Shown here: in pieces, positions 7,965-17,303 of the stretch
Position numbering within the stretch: the first letter of the stretch is position 1
How the letters are laid out: each line of letters opens with the position of its first letter
From: Modestobacter excelsi
Lineage (GTDB): Bacteria; Actinomycetota; Actinomycetes; Mycobacteriales; Geodermatophilaceae
Assembly (NCBI RefSeq): GCF_005930495.1
Contig: NZ_SJEX01000001.1
Span: forward strand, 62,001-126,000
DNA: 64,000 nt
Reading direction: 5' to 3'
Translations under genes and position numbers: made by a program
The notes under the pieces: generated by a model
Seen by the model: only the letters and a program-made list of their open reading frames with translations
What the model was told of the DNA's origin: nothing
The model's database searches: none

Positions 7965-9356
7965 TCAGTCCCCGGCGGCGGTGAACCGCACGGTGCGGGT
8001 GGCCGGGTCCGCCGTGATCAACCGGACCCGTGCCCGCTCGCCCGGGGTCGACCGGCCCTCGCAGCGGGCCTGCACGGCCAGGTCGGTGAGCACCACGGTG
8101 GACCGCTCCTCCTCCGCGTCGAGCACGACGGCGTCGAAGACCTCGCCGACCCGGTCGGCCAGCATGGTGGCCTCGACCAGGTCGATGACGCAGCGCTCGA
8201 CCTCGTGCGTGCGCCGGTCGGAGGCGGCCATCAGGCCGGGCAGCTCCGGGAGTGCGGCGCGCAGCTCGGCGGAGGGCTGCGCGCCGGCGGCCAGCGCCAG
8301 GCAGACCTCGGTGCCGAACCGGTCCACCAGCCGGCGCAGCGGCGCGGTCACGTGCGCGTAGGGGGCGCCGACGCCACCGTGGCCGGGCTGGGCGGGCGGC
8401 GCCCCGTCGAAGGCGGTGTAGGCCGCGCCGCGCAGCAGGGAGGTGGCGGCGTCCAGGAAGGTGGCGTGCCGGGGCCGTGCGGGGTCCAGGCCGGCGATGA
8501 CGTCACCGGGCCCGGCGCCGTCCGGCCAGTCGACGCCCAGCCCGGGGGCCAGCCGGCGAAGCGCGTCGACCGCGCCCGGGTCGGCCGGCGGCAGCGTGCG
8601 CAGCACCCCGACCCCGCCGTCCAGCATCAGCCGGGCCGCGCACCGTCCGGTGAGCAGTGAGATCTGCGCGTTCCAGCCCTCGACGTCGGACTGGCCGCGG
8701 AAGGCGATCGTCCAGCCGCCGTCGGGTCCGGGCTCCACCTCCTGGGACGGCGTGCCCAGCTCGATCGCGCCGCGGTCGCGGGCGCGGGCCTGCAGCAGCC
8801 GGCCGATCTCGGGCAGCAGCTCCAGCTCGGGGGGCACCTGCCCGCCCACCGACACGTAGTCCAGCTGGGCCCGGCTGCGGACCCGGGCCCGGCGCAGGTC
8901 CACAGCGGTGACCTCGGCCTCGGCGTCCAGGTCGATGGTCCACAGCGCGGCCGGGCGGAGCTGGCCGGGCAGCAGGCTGGCCACGCCCTCGGACAACTGC
9001 GGCGGGTGCAGCGGCGTCCTGCCGTCGGGGCAGTAGACGGTCTGACCGCGGCGGCGGGCCTCGGTGTCGAGCGCGCTGCCCAACGCGACGAAGGCGCCGA
9101 CGTCGGCGATCGCGTAGGACACCCGGTAGCCGCCCGCGGTGCGGGTCAGGTGCACGGCCTGGTCCAGGTCGCGGGCACCGGGCGGGTCGATGGTCACCAG
9201 CGGCAGGTCGGTCGCGTCGTGCTCGGGCAGCGCGGGGTCGGTGGCCACCCGGTCGGCCTCGGCCAGGACGTCGGCCGGGAACTCGTCGGGGACCCCGGCC
9301 TCCTGCCGGACCGCGGCGAAGTCGAGCGGTCCGGACACCTTCAGCACGCGAGCCAC
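7965..9356 (-). CDS. RNB-domain exoribonuclease (RNase II/R family)
   Basis: A 463-residue protein whose body is an RNB catalytic domain. The active-site acidic cluster lies in TIDPPGARDLDQA, with Asp57, Asp63 and Asp65 in the positions that bind the catalytic metals. RNase II and R are usually 600-800 residues with N-terminal cold-shock domains; those are absent, and only a short C-terminal OB-like tail remains. This compact form is common in actinobacteria. Predicted role: 3'-5' RNA decay. The start is GTG 9356; only a modest ribosome-binding site is seen. Confidence 0.88.
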   Translation of the reverse strand: MARVLKVSGPLDFAAVRQEAGVPDEFPADVLAEADRVATDPALPEHDATDLPLVTIDPPGARDLDQAVHLTRTAGGYRVSYAIADVGAFVALGSALDTEARRRGQTVYCPDGRTPLHPPQLSEGVASLLPGQLRPAALWTIDLDAEAEVTAVDLRRARVRSRAQLDYVSVGGQVPPELELLPEIGRLLQARARDRGAIELGTPSQEVEPGPDGGWTIAFRGQSDVEGWNAQISLLTGRCAARLMLDGGVGVLRTLPPADPGAVDALRRLAPGLGVDWPDGAGPGDVIAGLDPARPRHATFLDAATSLLRGAAYTAFDGAPPAQPGHGGVGAPYAHVTAPLRRLVDRFGTEVCLALAAGAQPSAELRAALPELPGLMAASDRRTHEVERCVIDLVEATMLADRVGEVFDAVVLDAEEERSTVVLTDLAVQARCEGRSTPGERARVRLITADPATRTVRFTAAGD

Positions 9357-9467
9357 GCCGTCACCCTGGCACGGGCTGCGGTCCCGCGCGGCGACCGGAC
9401 CGGCCGGTGACGCAGGGATCCTGCGTCCACTGCCCCGACCTGCTGAGCTGTCGCCCGCCGCGCCGCC

Positions 9468-9494
9468 GACGCCGGAGGTCGGTCCTCCGGCGTC
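9468..9494. terminator. Hairpin terminator
   Basis: Perfect 11-bp stem GACGCCGGAGG / CCTCCGGCGTC with a five-base loop, ending ten bases from the stop of the 9505-9753 gene, which it probably terminates. A second, weaker hairpin (8-bp stem, GACGCAGG / CCTGCGTC) lies at 9409-9427. Confidence 0.7.
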
Positions 9495-9504
9495 AGGCGC
9501 GGAC

Positions 9505-9753
9505 TCAGCCGGCGAACGGCGCGGCCACCTGCATGATCGCGCGGCAGACCCGGCAGCGCAGTGAGATCGGCACGTCGCGCCACTGCAGGTCGTGGACCTG
9601 GATCAGGTCCTCCGCGTCGACGCGCCCGCACAGCGAGGCGTCGTCGCCGTCCATGACGTGCAGGTGGTCGCCGGACGGCGACGCGGGTCGTCCGACCGAC
9701 AGAGCGGAGAGGCCCGCCCCCTGGTCGAGGACCCGGACGTCGGACATGGTCAT
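9505..9753 (-). CDS. Small cysteine-containing hypothetical protein
   Basis: An 82-residue soluble protein starting MTMSDVRVLDQG. The C-terminal third contains a CRVC pair (LRCRVCRAIMQV) plus a single Cys in SLCGRVD, suggesting a metal or redox site, though too few ligands are visible to call a zinc ribbon with confidence. A strong hairpin terminator directly downstream supports it being a real transcription unit. No assigned function. Confidence 0.6.
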   Translation of the reverse strand: MTMSDVRVLDQGAGLSALSVGRPASPSGDHLHVMDGDDASLCGRVDAEDLIQVHDLQWRDVPISLRCRVCRAIMQVAAPFAG

Positions 9754-10154
9754 GACACCTCGGTTCGCACGCGTTGTCGCGGCGTCGCCGAGATGCTGGA
9801 GCGACCCTGTGTCCGCCGTGGGCAGGAGCGGCAGCCAGATGGCTGTGGCCCCCCGCTACGCCCGGTCGTGGTGCCCGGCCCGACCGGCGTCGGGTCAGGG
9901 CCGGAGGCCGAGCGTGACCGCAGCCGTCGCGACGTCCTGCAGTCGGGCGTTGTGGTCGGGCTCCAGGACGAACAGCGGGGCTGCCCGCGGCCGCGCGCCG
10001 CCGCACCGGCGTGAGCAGATGGCCACCGCCAGATCGCTCTGCCCCCGACGGAGCGTCAGCTCCCAGCCGATCTCACGCCGCCGAGCCGCTACGGTGAGCT
10101 CGCCCGCCCGGCATCCTCCGGGCCGCCCGGTGACCGAACCGAGGAGTGATGGGC
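9754..10154. other. 401-base intergenic region with possible gene remnant
   Basis: No complete gene. On the minus strand a start-less open frame ends at 9895 with a protein-like tail (APLFVLEPDHNARLQDVATA); from its only GTG (10026) it would be just 43 codons. It may be the end of a decayed gene. The last bases contain the GAGGAG ribosome-binding site of the next gene. Confidence 0.35.
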
Positions 10155-12941
10155 ATGGCCGGCCCGCTGCTCCAGACCAAGCTGCACATCCCGCGGCGCC
10201 GGCACGGCGCGGTCGCCCGCCCCCGCCTGATCGAGCACCTGGACCGCGGAGCCGAGGGGGCCCTGACGCTGGTGTCGGCCCCAGCCGGCTTCGGCAAGAC
10301 GACGCTGCTGACCGAGTGGCTGGCGCCCGGGGCCGCGACTGGCCAGGCGGTTGCGTGGCTGTCCCTCGATGAGCGGGACAACGACCCGGCGGTGTTCTGG
10401 ACCTACCTGGTCGCCGCGCTTCGCACCGCGGCGGAGAAGGTCGGCGCCGGTGCCCTGGCTCTGCTGCAGTCGCCGCAGTCCTCGACGGACGCGGTCCTCG
10501 CGACGCTGGTCAACGAGCTGTCCGAGATCAACGACGACGTCGTCCTGGTGCTCGACGACTACCACCTGATCCACACGGCCGAGGTGCACCGCGGGTTGAC
10601 GTTCCTGGTGGAGCACCTGCCCGCGCAGATCCACCTGGTGATCGCCGGCCGCGCCGACCCGGCGCTGCCGCTGGCGCGGTGGCGCGCTCGTGGCGATCTG
10701 GTCGAGCTGCGCGCCACCGACCTGCGCTTCACCGCCGAGGAGACCTCGGCCTACCTGACCGAGACCATGCGGCTGCCGCTGACAGCGGGCGATGTCGCGG
10801 TGTTGGAGGGCCGCACCGAGGGCTGGATCGCCGCGCTGCAGCTGGCCGCGCTGTCGCTGCAGGGCCGCAGTGACCCGGCCGAGTTCATCGCCGACTTCGC
10901 CGGAGACGACCGGTACATCGTCGACTACCTGGTCGAGGAGGTGCTGGCCCGGCAGAGCGACCAGGTCCGCAGCTTCCTGCTGCAGACCTCGGTCCTGACC
11001 CGGCTGACCGGCCCGCTGTGCGATGCCGTCACCGGCACAGACGGAGGCAAGGCCATGCTCGAGGCCCTCGACCGGGCGAACCTGTTCCTCGTGCCGCTCG
11101 ACGACCGCCGCCGCTGGTACCGCTACCACCACCTCTTCGCCGACGTCCTGCAGGCGCACCTGCACGACGAGCAGATCGACGCTGTCGCGGGCCTGCACCG
11201 GCGGGCCGGCGACTGGTACGCGGCCCACGGCGAGCGGGCTGACGCGGCGCACCACGCGCTGGCCGGCGGTGACGCCGCGCGCGCAGCAGACCTGATCGAG
11301 CTGATGCTGCCGGCGCTGCAGCAGGGCCGGCAGGAAGCCAGCATCCGCCGCTGGCTGGCGGCGCTGCCGGCCGAGGTGCTGCGTGCCCGGCCGGTGCTGA
11401 GCATCGGCTATGCCGCGGCCCTCATGGTCAGCGGCGAGACCGAGGGTGTGGAGGCGCACCTGCGGGACGCCGAGCGGTGGGTGACCTCACCTCCGGGCGA
11501 CGGCCAGGCCGACGGGGCACCGGCGGGGATGGTGGTCGTCGACACCGACGCGTTCCGCCGAGTGCCCAGCGCGATCCCCCTGTACCGCGCCGGGCAGGCC
11601 CTGCTCGCCGGCGACACGGCCGGCACCATCACGCACGCCCGGGCGGCACTCGACCTCGCCGGCGCCGACGACCATCTCAGCCGCGGCCCGGCCGCCGGAC
11701 TGCTCGGGCTCGCCTACTGGGCCGCCGGGGACCTGGAAGCCGGACACCGGTGGTATGCCGACTGCGCCGCCCACCTGGAGCACGCCGGGCACCTGTCCGA
11801 CGTGGCCGGCTGCACGATCGCGCTCGCCGACATCCGCATCACCCAGGGCCGGCTCCGCGACGCCGTGAGCACGCTCGAACGGGTCCTGCCGCTGCTGACG
11901 CCCGAGACCGGCCCGGTGCTGCGCGGAGCAGCGGACCTCCACGTGGCCCTCGCCGGGGTGCTGATCGAACGCGGGGACCTCGAGGCCGCCCGCGGCCACC
12001 TCACCACCAGCCGGGAGCTGGGCGAGCACGCCGGCCTACCGCAGACCCCGTACCGCTGGCTGGTCGCGATGGCCAGGATCGCCGAGGCCGAAGGCAACGT
12101 CGACGGCGCGCTCGCCCACCTCGACGAGGCGCAGGGCCGATACACCGGCGACTACTTCCCCGACGTGCGGCCGGTGCCGGCGGTGCGGGCTCGGCTGCTC
12201 GCCCGGCACGACCGGTGGGCCGGCGCGCTCGCCTGGGCGGCCGAGCGGGGACTGTCGGTCGAGGACGACCCGGAGTACCTGCTCGAGTACGAGCACCTCA
12301 CGCTGGCCCGGGCGCTGGTGGCCCGGGCGGCTGGCGACGGCGACCGGGGTCCACTCTCCGGCGTCGTGGGGCTGCTGAACCGCGTGCAGCACGCGGCGGA
12401 GAGGGGTGGCCGCACCGGCAACGTCCTGGACGTGCTGGTGGTGCGGGCGCTCGCCGAGCAGGTGCGCGGCGACCTGCCCGCAGCCCACACGGCGCTGCAG
12501 CGTGCGCTGACGCTGGCCGAGGCGCACGGCCATGTCCGGCTGTTCGCCGACGAGGGCCCCGGCCTGGCGATGCTGCTGAAGGCGGCCGCGGCGAAGGGGA
12601 CCTCCTCGGGCTACGCCCGACGGCTCCTGGAAGGTCTGGACCCTGGCGGCGGCAGCCGGCCCCGGAGCCGGGGCCCCGCAGCGGTTCAGGCGGGTCTGAT
12701 CGAGCCGCTGAGCGCTCGCGAGCTGGACGTGCTGCGGCTGCTCGGCACCCACCTCGACGGCCCAGCCATCGCCCGCGAGCTGTACGTCTCGCTGAACACC
12801 GTGCGCACGCACACGAAGAACATCTACGCCAAGCTCGGCGTCAACGACCGCGGGGCAGCAGTGCGACGGGCACAGGAGCTGGACGTGATGCCGCGGCCCG
12901 GAGGCCGTCAGCCGCGGACGGGCGTCGCTCACCACCGGTGA
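10155..12941 (+). CDS. MalT-like LuxR family ATP-dependent transcriptional regulator
   Basis: A 928-residue STAND-type regulator. The N-terminal NTPase has Walker A APAGFGKTT (residues 42-50) and a Walker B-like VVLVLDDYHLI near residue 130. A winged-helix and TPR-like helical region occupy residues 250-830. The C-terminal LuxR helix-turn-helix (LSARELDVLRLLG... SLNTVRTHTKNIYAKLGV) ends about 20 residues before the stop. MalT-type proteins oligomerise on binding inducer and ATP and activate transcription. ATG 10155 was chosen because GAGGAG lies 8 bases upstream; ATG 10149 is too close to that site. The target is unknown; the convergent MFS gene is the nearest candidate. Confidence 0.9.
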   Translation: MAGPLLQTKLHIPRRRHGAVARPRLIEHLDRGAEGALTLVSAPAGFGKTTLLTEWLAPGAATGQAVAWLSLDERDNDPAVFWTYLVAALRTAAEKVGAGALALLQSPQSSTDAVLATLVNELSEINDDVVLVLDDYHLIHTAEVHRGLTFLVEHLPAQIHLVIAGRADPALPLARWRARGDLVELRATDLRFTAEETSAYLTETMRLPLTAGDVAVLEGRTEGWIAALQLAALSLQGRSDPAEFIADFAGDDRYIVDYLVEEVLARQSDQVRSFLLQTSVLTRLTGPLCDAVTGTDGGKAMLEALDRANLFLVPLDDRRRWYRYHHLFADVLQAHLHDEQIDAVAGLHRRAGDWYAAHGERADAAHHALAGGDAARAADLIELMLPALQQGRQEASIRRWLAALPAEVLRARPVLSIGYAAALMVSGETEGVEAHLRDAERWVTSPPGDGQADGAPAGMVVVDTDAFRRVPSAIPLYRAGQALLAGDTAGTITHARAALDLAGADDHLSRGPAAGLLGLAYWAAGDLEAGHRWYADCAAHLEHAGHLSDVAGCTIALADIRITQGRLRDAVSTLERVLPLLTPETGPVLRGAADLHVALAGVLIERGDLEAARGHLTTSRELGEHAGLPQTPYRWLVAMARIAEAEGNVDGALAHLDEAQGRYTGDYFPDVRPVPAVRARLLARHDRWAGALAWAAERGLSVEDDPEYLLEYEHLTLARALVARAAGDGDRGPLSGVVGLLNRVQHAAERGGRTGNVLDVLVVRALAEQVRGDLPAAHTALQRALTLAEAHGHVRLFADEGPGLAMLLKAAAAKGTSSGYARRLLEGLDPGGGSRPRSRGPAAVQAGLIEPLSARELDVLRLLGTHLDGPAIARELYVSLNTVRTHTKNIYAKLGVNDRGAAVRRAQELDVMPRPGGRQPRTGVAHHR

Positions 12942-12990
12942 GCCGCGCCGCCCGGCAGTTGGCCGCTCCTACCCGACTGACGCGGACGGC

Positions 12991-14319
12991 TCAGCGCACC
13001 CGCCGCACGGGCAGGATCGCGGCCGCACCGGCGAACGCGCAGACCCCGGCCACGGCATACAGCGCGCCGTAGCTGCCGCCGCTGACGGCCAGGACGGCGG
13101 AGGCGATCGCCGGGGCGATGGAGAACGGCAGAGCGTTGGCGATGTTGAACACGCCGAGGTCCTTGGCGGTGTCGGTCCCCGTGAGCACGTCGGCGACGAG
13201 GGCCAGGTCGACGGCCATGTAGAGGCCGAACCCGAGCCCACTGATCGCCATGCCGACCAGGAAGCCGTTGACGTCGGCGGCGACGGCGACGGCGAACATG
13301 GCCAGGCCGTACACGATCGAGGCGGTGACCACGAAGATCTTCCGCCGACCGGTCCGATCCGACAGCGGCCCCCCGAGCAGCGACGCGGCGGCGATGAAGA
13401 GGGCCTGGACCACGCTGCCGGTGAAGATCAGCCGCGGCACCTCGGACTCGGCGCTGCCGATCTCGTCCAGCAGGTAGAACGCCATGTACGTGACCAGGAA
13501 CGCGTACGCCGAGACGAACAGGAACCGGCTGGCGAACGCCCAGCTGAAGTCGGGGTTCTTGCGCGGGCTGACGTAGAAGGTCCCGGCGAACTCCCGCCAG
13601 GACCAGGCCGGCCGGTCGGCGGCGGCAAGACGGCGGTCGTGCAGCACGCCTGCGAACAGCAGGACGAAGAACCCGCCGATCGCGGACGGTGCCAGGAACA
13701 TGGCGAGCTGATTGCCGGTGAACAACTGGACCAGGAAGGTGCCGGTCACCGACGCGACGGGCAGGCCGATGCCCAGGACGCCCGAGACCAGGCCGCGCTG
13801 GGAGGACGGGACCTGGTCCGGCAGCACCGCCACCATCGCGGCGAGCAGTGCATTGAAGAACAGCTGCGCGATGCACCACCCCAGCAGGACGACCGGGATG
13901 GTCGGCGCCACCGCGACGACGAGAAGCCCTCCGAACCCGCTCAGCAGGCCTCCCACGATCCAGGGGCGGCGCATGCCGTACCGCCCGGCCGTGCGGTCGC
14001 TCAGCTTGCCGAAGAACGGGTTGGCGAACAGCGCCAGGAAGGCACCGATCCCGGTCACCAGCGCCAGGCTGTTCGGCGCTCGGTCGCTGCCCACCAGGGA
14101 GTCGACCTTCAAGGCCAAGGTGACCACCAGGGGCGCGAGCAGCTGCAGGGTCGCGCCCAGGTATGCCGCCGCGAACAGCGCGATGAAGCCCCACCCGGCC
14201 CGACGCACGGCGGGCGCGGCCACGACTGGCGCCGCCGCCGCGCTTGCCCCGTAGCCCTCTCCAGTCGCCGGGGGCTGGGGCGGCTCGGCGGCATCCGGTG
14301 GCCGGGGGACGTCGGGCAT
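12991..14319 (-). CDS. MFS transporter
   Basis: A 442-residue major facilitator with twelve predicted membrane helices. A hydrophilic, alanine/proline-rich N-terminus of about 38 residues precedes the first helix. The typical loop 2-3 motif appears as GKLSDRTAGRYGMRRPW and is mirrored in the second half as GGPLSDRTGRRK. A good GGAGGG ribosome-binding site precedes ATG 14319. The sequence resembles sugar/nucleoside-like MFS proteins, but the substrate cannot be assigned. Confidence 0.88.
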   Translation of the reverse strand: MPDVPRPPDAAEPPQPPATGEGYGASAAAAPVVAAPAVRRAGWGFIALFAAAYLGATLQLLAPLVVTLALKVDSLVGSDRAPNSLALVTGIGAFLALFANPFFGKLSDRTAGRYGMRRPWIVGGLLSGFGGLLVVAVAPTIPVVLLGWCIAQLFFNALLAAMVAVLPDQVPSSQRGLVSGVLGIGLPVASVTGTFLVQLFTGNQLAMFLAPSAIGGFFVLLFAGVLHDRRLAAADRPAWSWREFAGTFYVSPRKNPDFSWAFASRFLFVSAYAFLVTYMAFYLLDEIGSAESEVPRLIFTGSVVQALFIAAASLLGGPLSDRTGRRKIFVVTASIVYGLAMFAVAVAADVNGFLVGMAISGLGFGLYMAVDLALVADVLTGTDTAKDLGVFNIANALPFSIAPAIASAVLAVSGGSYGALYAVAGVCAFAGAAAILPVRRVR

Positions 14320-14575
14320 CGGCGCTTCCCTCCGGCTCGAGGCCGACCTGGCCGGCAGACCCGGAACCGGCGGTCGGCCGTGCAGCTGGAGCCCTGGCCT
14401 CGGGGGCCGCTCCGTGCCGTCAGCTCACCACATCGATCACCGCATCCATGTGATCCCTGCTCACCACATCGGTTCCTAGCTTGCTGAGCGCACCACCCGG
14501 AACGTCCACCGACATCCACGTGCGCGGGGTCGGTCCCGAAGCGCTACGGCCCCGCTGACCTGTGAAGGACACGCC

Positions 14576-15337
14576 ATGACCACCACCGCACCCACCACCG
14601 CACCCACCACCGCACCCACCCGACCGTCGCCGGACCTGATGAGGCGGAGAGCCCGCATCGCCGGGATGCTCTACCTGCTCACGTTCGTCTCGATCCCCGC
14701 TCTGGGCTTGTACAAGCCGGTGAAGGACGACGTCGGCGCCTTCCTCCTGGGTGCCGGCAGCGACACCGGCGTGATGGTGGGCGCGCTGTCAGAGGTCGTC
14801 ATCGGCCTGGCCGGCATCAGCACCGCCGTCGTGCTGTTCCCGGTGCTCAAGCGGCAGAACCAGAGCGCAGCGCTGGGGATCGTGACCGCCCGGCTCGTGG
14901 AGACCAGCCTGATCTTCGTCGGCGCCGTCAGCATGCTCACGATCGTCACCCTGCGCACCGACGTGGTCGGGACCACCGGCACGGACCCGGCCTCGCTGCT
15001 CACGACGGGCCACACCCTGGTCGCCGTCTACACCTGGACGTTCCTGCTCTCCCAGAGCCTGATGCCCGTCTTCGTTGACCTGCTTCTGGGCTACGTGCTG
15101 TACCGGTCCGGCCTGGTGCCGCGCCTCCTGCCGCTCATCGCGTTCGTCGGCGCCCCGCTGCTGCTGGCCTCCGACCTCGCGATCTTCTTCGGCGTCTACG
15201 AGAACGTGTCCCCGCTGGCCCTGGTCGCCGCGGTCCCGGTCGCGGTGTTCGAGTTGTCCTTCGGCGTCTACCTGATCGTCAAGGGCTTCAAGCCCGGCGC
15301 CGTCGCCGCGCTGCAGGCTGGGCAGGCCGTCCGATGA
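14576..15337 (+). CDS. DUF4386 family membrane protein
   Basis: A 253-residue integral membrane protein with about six helices. The N-terminus holds a threonine/proline repeat (TAPT units) encoded by a 12-bp tandem repeat, followed by the typical DUF4386 opening RARIAGMLYLLTF. It is the first gene of an operon in which each stop overlaps the next ATG (ATGA): DUF4386 protein, oxidoreductase, ABC ATPase, ABC permease. GAAGGA lies upstream of the start. The family's function is unknown; the operon suggests a membrane-associated stress or efflux role. Confidence 0.85.
   Translation: MTTTAPTTAPTTAPTRPSPDLMRRRARIAGMLYLLTFVSIPALGLYKPVKDDVGAFLLGAGSDTGVMVGALSEVVIGLAGISTAVVLFPVLKRQNQSAALGIVTARLVETSLIFVGAVSMLTIVTLRTDVVGTTGTDPASLLTTGHTLVAVYTWTFLLSQSLMPVFVDLLLGYVLYRSGLVPRLLPLIAFVGAPLLLASDLAIFFGVYENVSPLALVAAVPVAVFELSFGVYLIVKGFKPGAVAALQAGQAVR
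14582..14617 (+). repeat. 12-bp tandem repeat, three perfect copies
   Basis: Unit ACCACCGCACCC, in frame in the N-terminus of the DUF4386 protein (Thr-Thr-Ala-Pro). Copy number may vary between strains. Confidence 0.85.
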
Positions 15338-16362
15338 GGGCCGCGGTCTACCGCCGGTTCGGCGGTCCGGACAACGTCCGGGTGGAGGAGCTCCCGCGCC
15401 CGCCGGTCGGCCGGGACGACGTCCTGATCCAGGTGCACACGAGCACCGTCAGCGCCGCCGACCACCGGGCCCGCAGCCGCGAGGTGCCCCGCGGGCTGTG
15501 GCTGCTCGCAGCCGTCGGCATCGGCGCCTTCCGGCCAAAGCGGCCCGTGCTGGGCATGGACGTCGCCGGCGTCGTCGAGGCCGTCGGCTCCGAAGTCACC
15601 CGGTTCGCCCCCGGTGACGAGGTGATCGCGATGCTCGGCGGCGCGTTCGGCGGACATGCCGAGTACGCCCGGGTGCGGCAGGACGGCCCCATCGCGCTCA
15701 AGCCCCGGAGCATGACGTTCGAGGACGCCGTGACCTTGGTCTTCGGTGGGCTCACCGCTCGAGGCTTCCTCGGCCAGGCTCACGTCGCACCGGGTGCCAC
15801 GGTGCTCGTCAACGGGGCGTCGGGCGCCGTGGGCAGCGCGGCGGTGCAGCTCGCCAAGCCCGCCGGCGCGCACGTCACCGGCGTCTGCAGCGGCGGCAAT
15901 CGCGACCTGGTGACCGAGCTGGGCGCCGACCGGGTGATCGACCACACGGTCGATGACTTCACCGCGGAGGCCGCGACCTACGACGTGATCGTCGACTGCG
16001 TCGGCAACGCCTCCTTCGAGCGGGTGCGACATCTCCTGAAGCCGGGTGGTGCGCTGCTCCTGGTGATCACCGACCTGCCCGGGCTGCTGCGGGCGCCGCT
16101 ACGCAGCCGGCGGACCGACCACGTGGTCACCGCCGGCCCCGGGCAGGGCACCGCCGAGGACCTGGCTGCGCTGGTCGACCTCGCCGAGGCCGGCTCCTTC
16201 CGGGCGGTCCGCGACCGGACCTTCGACCTCGGAGACATCGCCGAGGCCCACCGCTACGTCGACACCGGGCGCAAGCGCGGCAACGTCGTCGTCCGCATCG
16301 CCCAGGCCCAGCCTGGACGGGCGGCCCCGCTCACCAGGACATCAGGAAGGGCATCGTCATGA
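15334..16362 (+). CDS. NAD(P)-dependent zinc-less alcohol dehydrogenase / quinone oxidoreductase
   Basis: A 342-residue medium-chain dehydrogenase/reductase. The GroES-like N-domain starts at residue 1, and the Rossmann NAD(P)-binding motif GASGAVGSAAVQLA lies near residue 160. The four structural-zinc cysteines of classical ADH are absent, fitting the quinone oxidoreductase branch (NADPH-dependent reduction of quinones or enones). Its ATG overlaps the DUF4386 stop and its own stop overlaps the ABC ATPase start, so all are co-translated. Confidence 0.9.
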   Translation: MRAAVYRRFGGPDNVRVEELPRPPVGRDDVLIQVHTSTVSAADHRARSREVPRGLWLLAAVGIGAFRPKRPVLGMDVAGVVEAVGSEVTRFAPGDEVIAMLGGAFGGHAEYARVRQDGPIALKPRSMTFEDAVTLVFGGLTARGFLGQAHVAPGATVLVNGASGAVGSAAVQLAKPAGAHVTGVCSGGNRDLVTELGADRVIDHTVDDFTAEAATYDVIVDCVGNASFERVRHLLKPGGALLLVITDLPGLLRAPLRSRRTDHVVTAGPGQGTAEDLAALVDLAEAGSFRAVRDRTFDLGDIAEAHRYVDTGRKRGNVVVRIAQAQPGRAAPLTRTSGRASS

Positions 16363-17303
16363 TCGAGGCACACCAGCTCACCAAGCGCTACGGCGACACG
16401 ACCGCCGTCGACGACATCAGCTTCACCATCGAACCGGGCTCGGTCACCGGGTTCCTCGGGCCCAACGGCGCCGGCAAGTCCACCACCATGCGGATGATCA
16501 TGGGCCTGGACCGGCCGACGTCGGGCACCGTCACCGTCAACGGGAAGGCTTACGCCCGCCACCGCGCGCCGCTGCGCGAGGTCGGGGCACTGCTGGACGC
16601 CAAGGCGGTGCACACCGGCCGGAGCGCCCGCTCGCACCTGCGCACGATGGCCGCCACGCACAACATCCCGGCCGCGCGGGTCGACGAGGTCATCGAGATG
16701 ACCGGCCTGGCGACCGTCGCCCGCAAGCGCGTGGGCGGGTTCTCGCTGGGGATGGGGCAGCGCCTGGGGATCGCCTCGGCGATGCTGGGCGACCCGCGGA
16801 CGCTCATCCTCGACGAGCCGGTCAACGGCCTGGACCCCGAGGGCGTCCAGTGGGTGCGGCGGCTCGTGCGGTCCCTGGCTGATGAGGGACGCACGGTGTT
16901 CCTCTCCTCGCACCTGATGAGCGAGATGGCGCAGACGGCCGACCAGCTTCTGGTCATCGGCCGAGGCCGGATCATCGCCGCCGGCCCGGTGCAGCAGGTC
17001 ATCGACTCGGTGTCGGCGGCGGCGGTCCGGGTGCGGTCCCCACGAGCGACCGAGCTCGCCGCGCTCCTGGAGGCCGACGGCGCCGCCGTCACCTCTTCGG
17101 CGCCCAGCGCGCTGGAGCTCCGCGGGATCGACGCCGAGCGCGTCGGTGAGCTCGCCTGCGCCCACGGCATCGCGCTGCACGAGCTCAGCCCGCGCAGCGC
17201 CAGCCTCGAGGAGGCCTACATGGCCCTCACCCAGGACGCGGTCGAGTACCGGTCCGACGTCACTGCCACCGCCCCGACCGCCCCGAAGGGGGAAGACCGA
17301 TGA
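16359..17303 (+). CDS. ABC transporter ATP-binding protein
   Basis: A 314-residue ABC ATPase with Walker A GPNGAGKST (34-42), signature FSLGMGQRLG and Walker B TLILDEPVNGLDPEG. It closely resembles the ATPase at 4402-5277 in length, motif spacing and accessory C-terminal domain, so the two operons are probably paralogous. Start and stop overlap the neighbouring genes (ATGA on both sides). It energises the permease at 17300-18160. Confidence 0.93.
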   Translation: MIEAHQLTKRYGDTTAVDDISFTIEPGSVTGFLGPNGAGKSTTMRMIMGLDRPTSGTVTVNGKAYARHRAPLREVGALLDAKAVHTGRSARSHLRTMAATHNIPAARVDEVIEMTGLATVARKRVGGFSLGMGQRLGIASAMLGDPRTLILDEPVNGLDPEGVQWVRRLVRSLADEGRTVFLSSHLMSEMAQTADQLLVIGRGRIIAAGPVQQVIDSVSAAAVRVRSPRATELAALLEADGAAVTSSAPSALELRGIDAERVGELACAHGIALHELSPRSASLEEAYMALTQDAVEYRSDVTATAPTAPKGEDR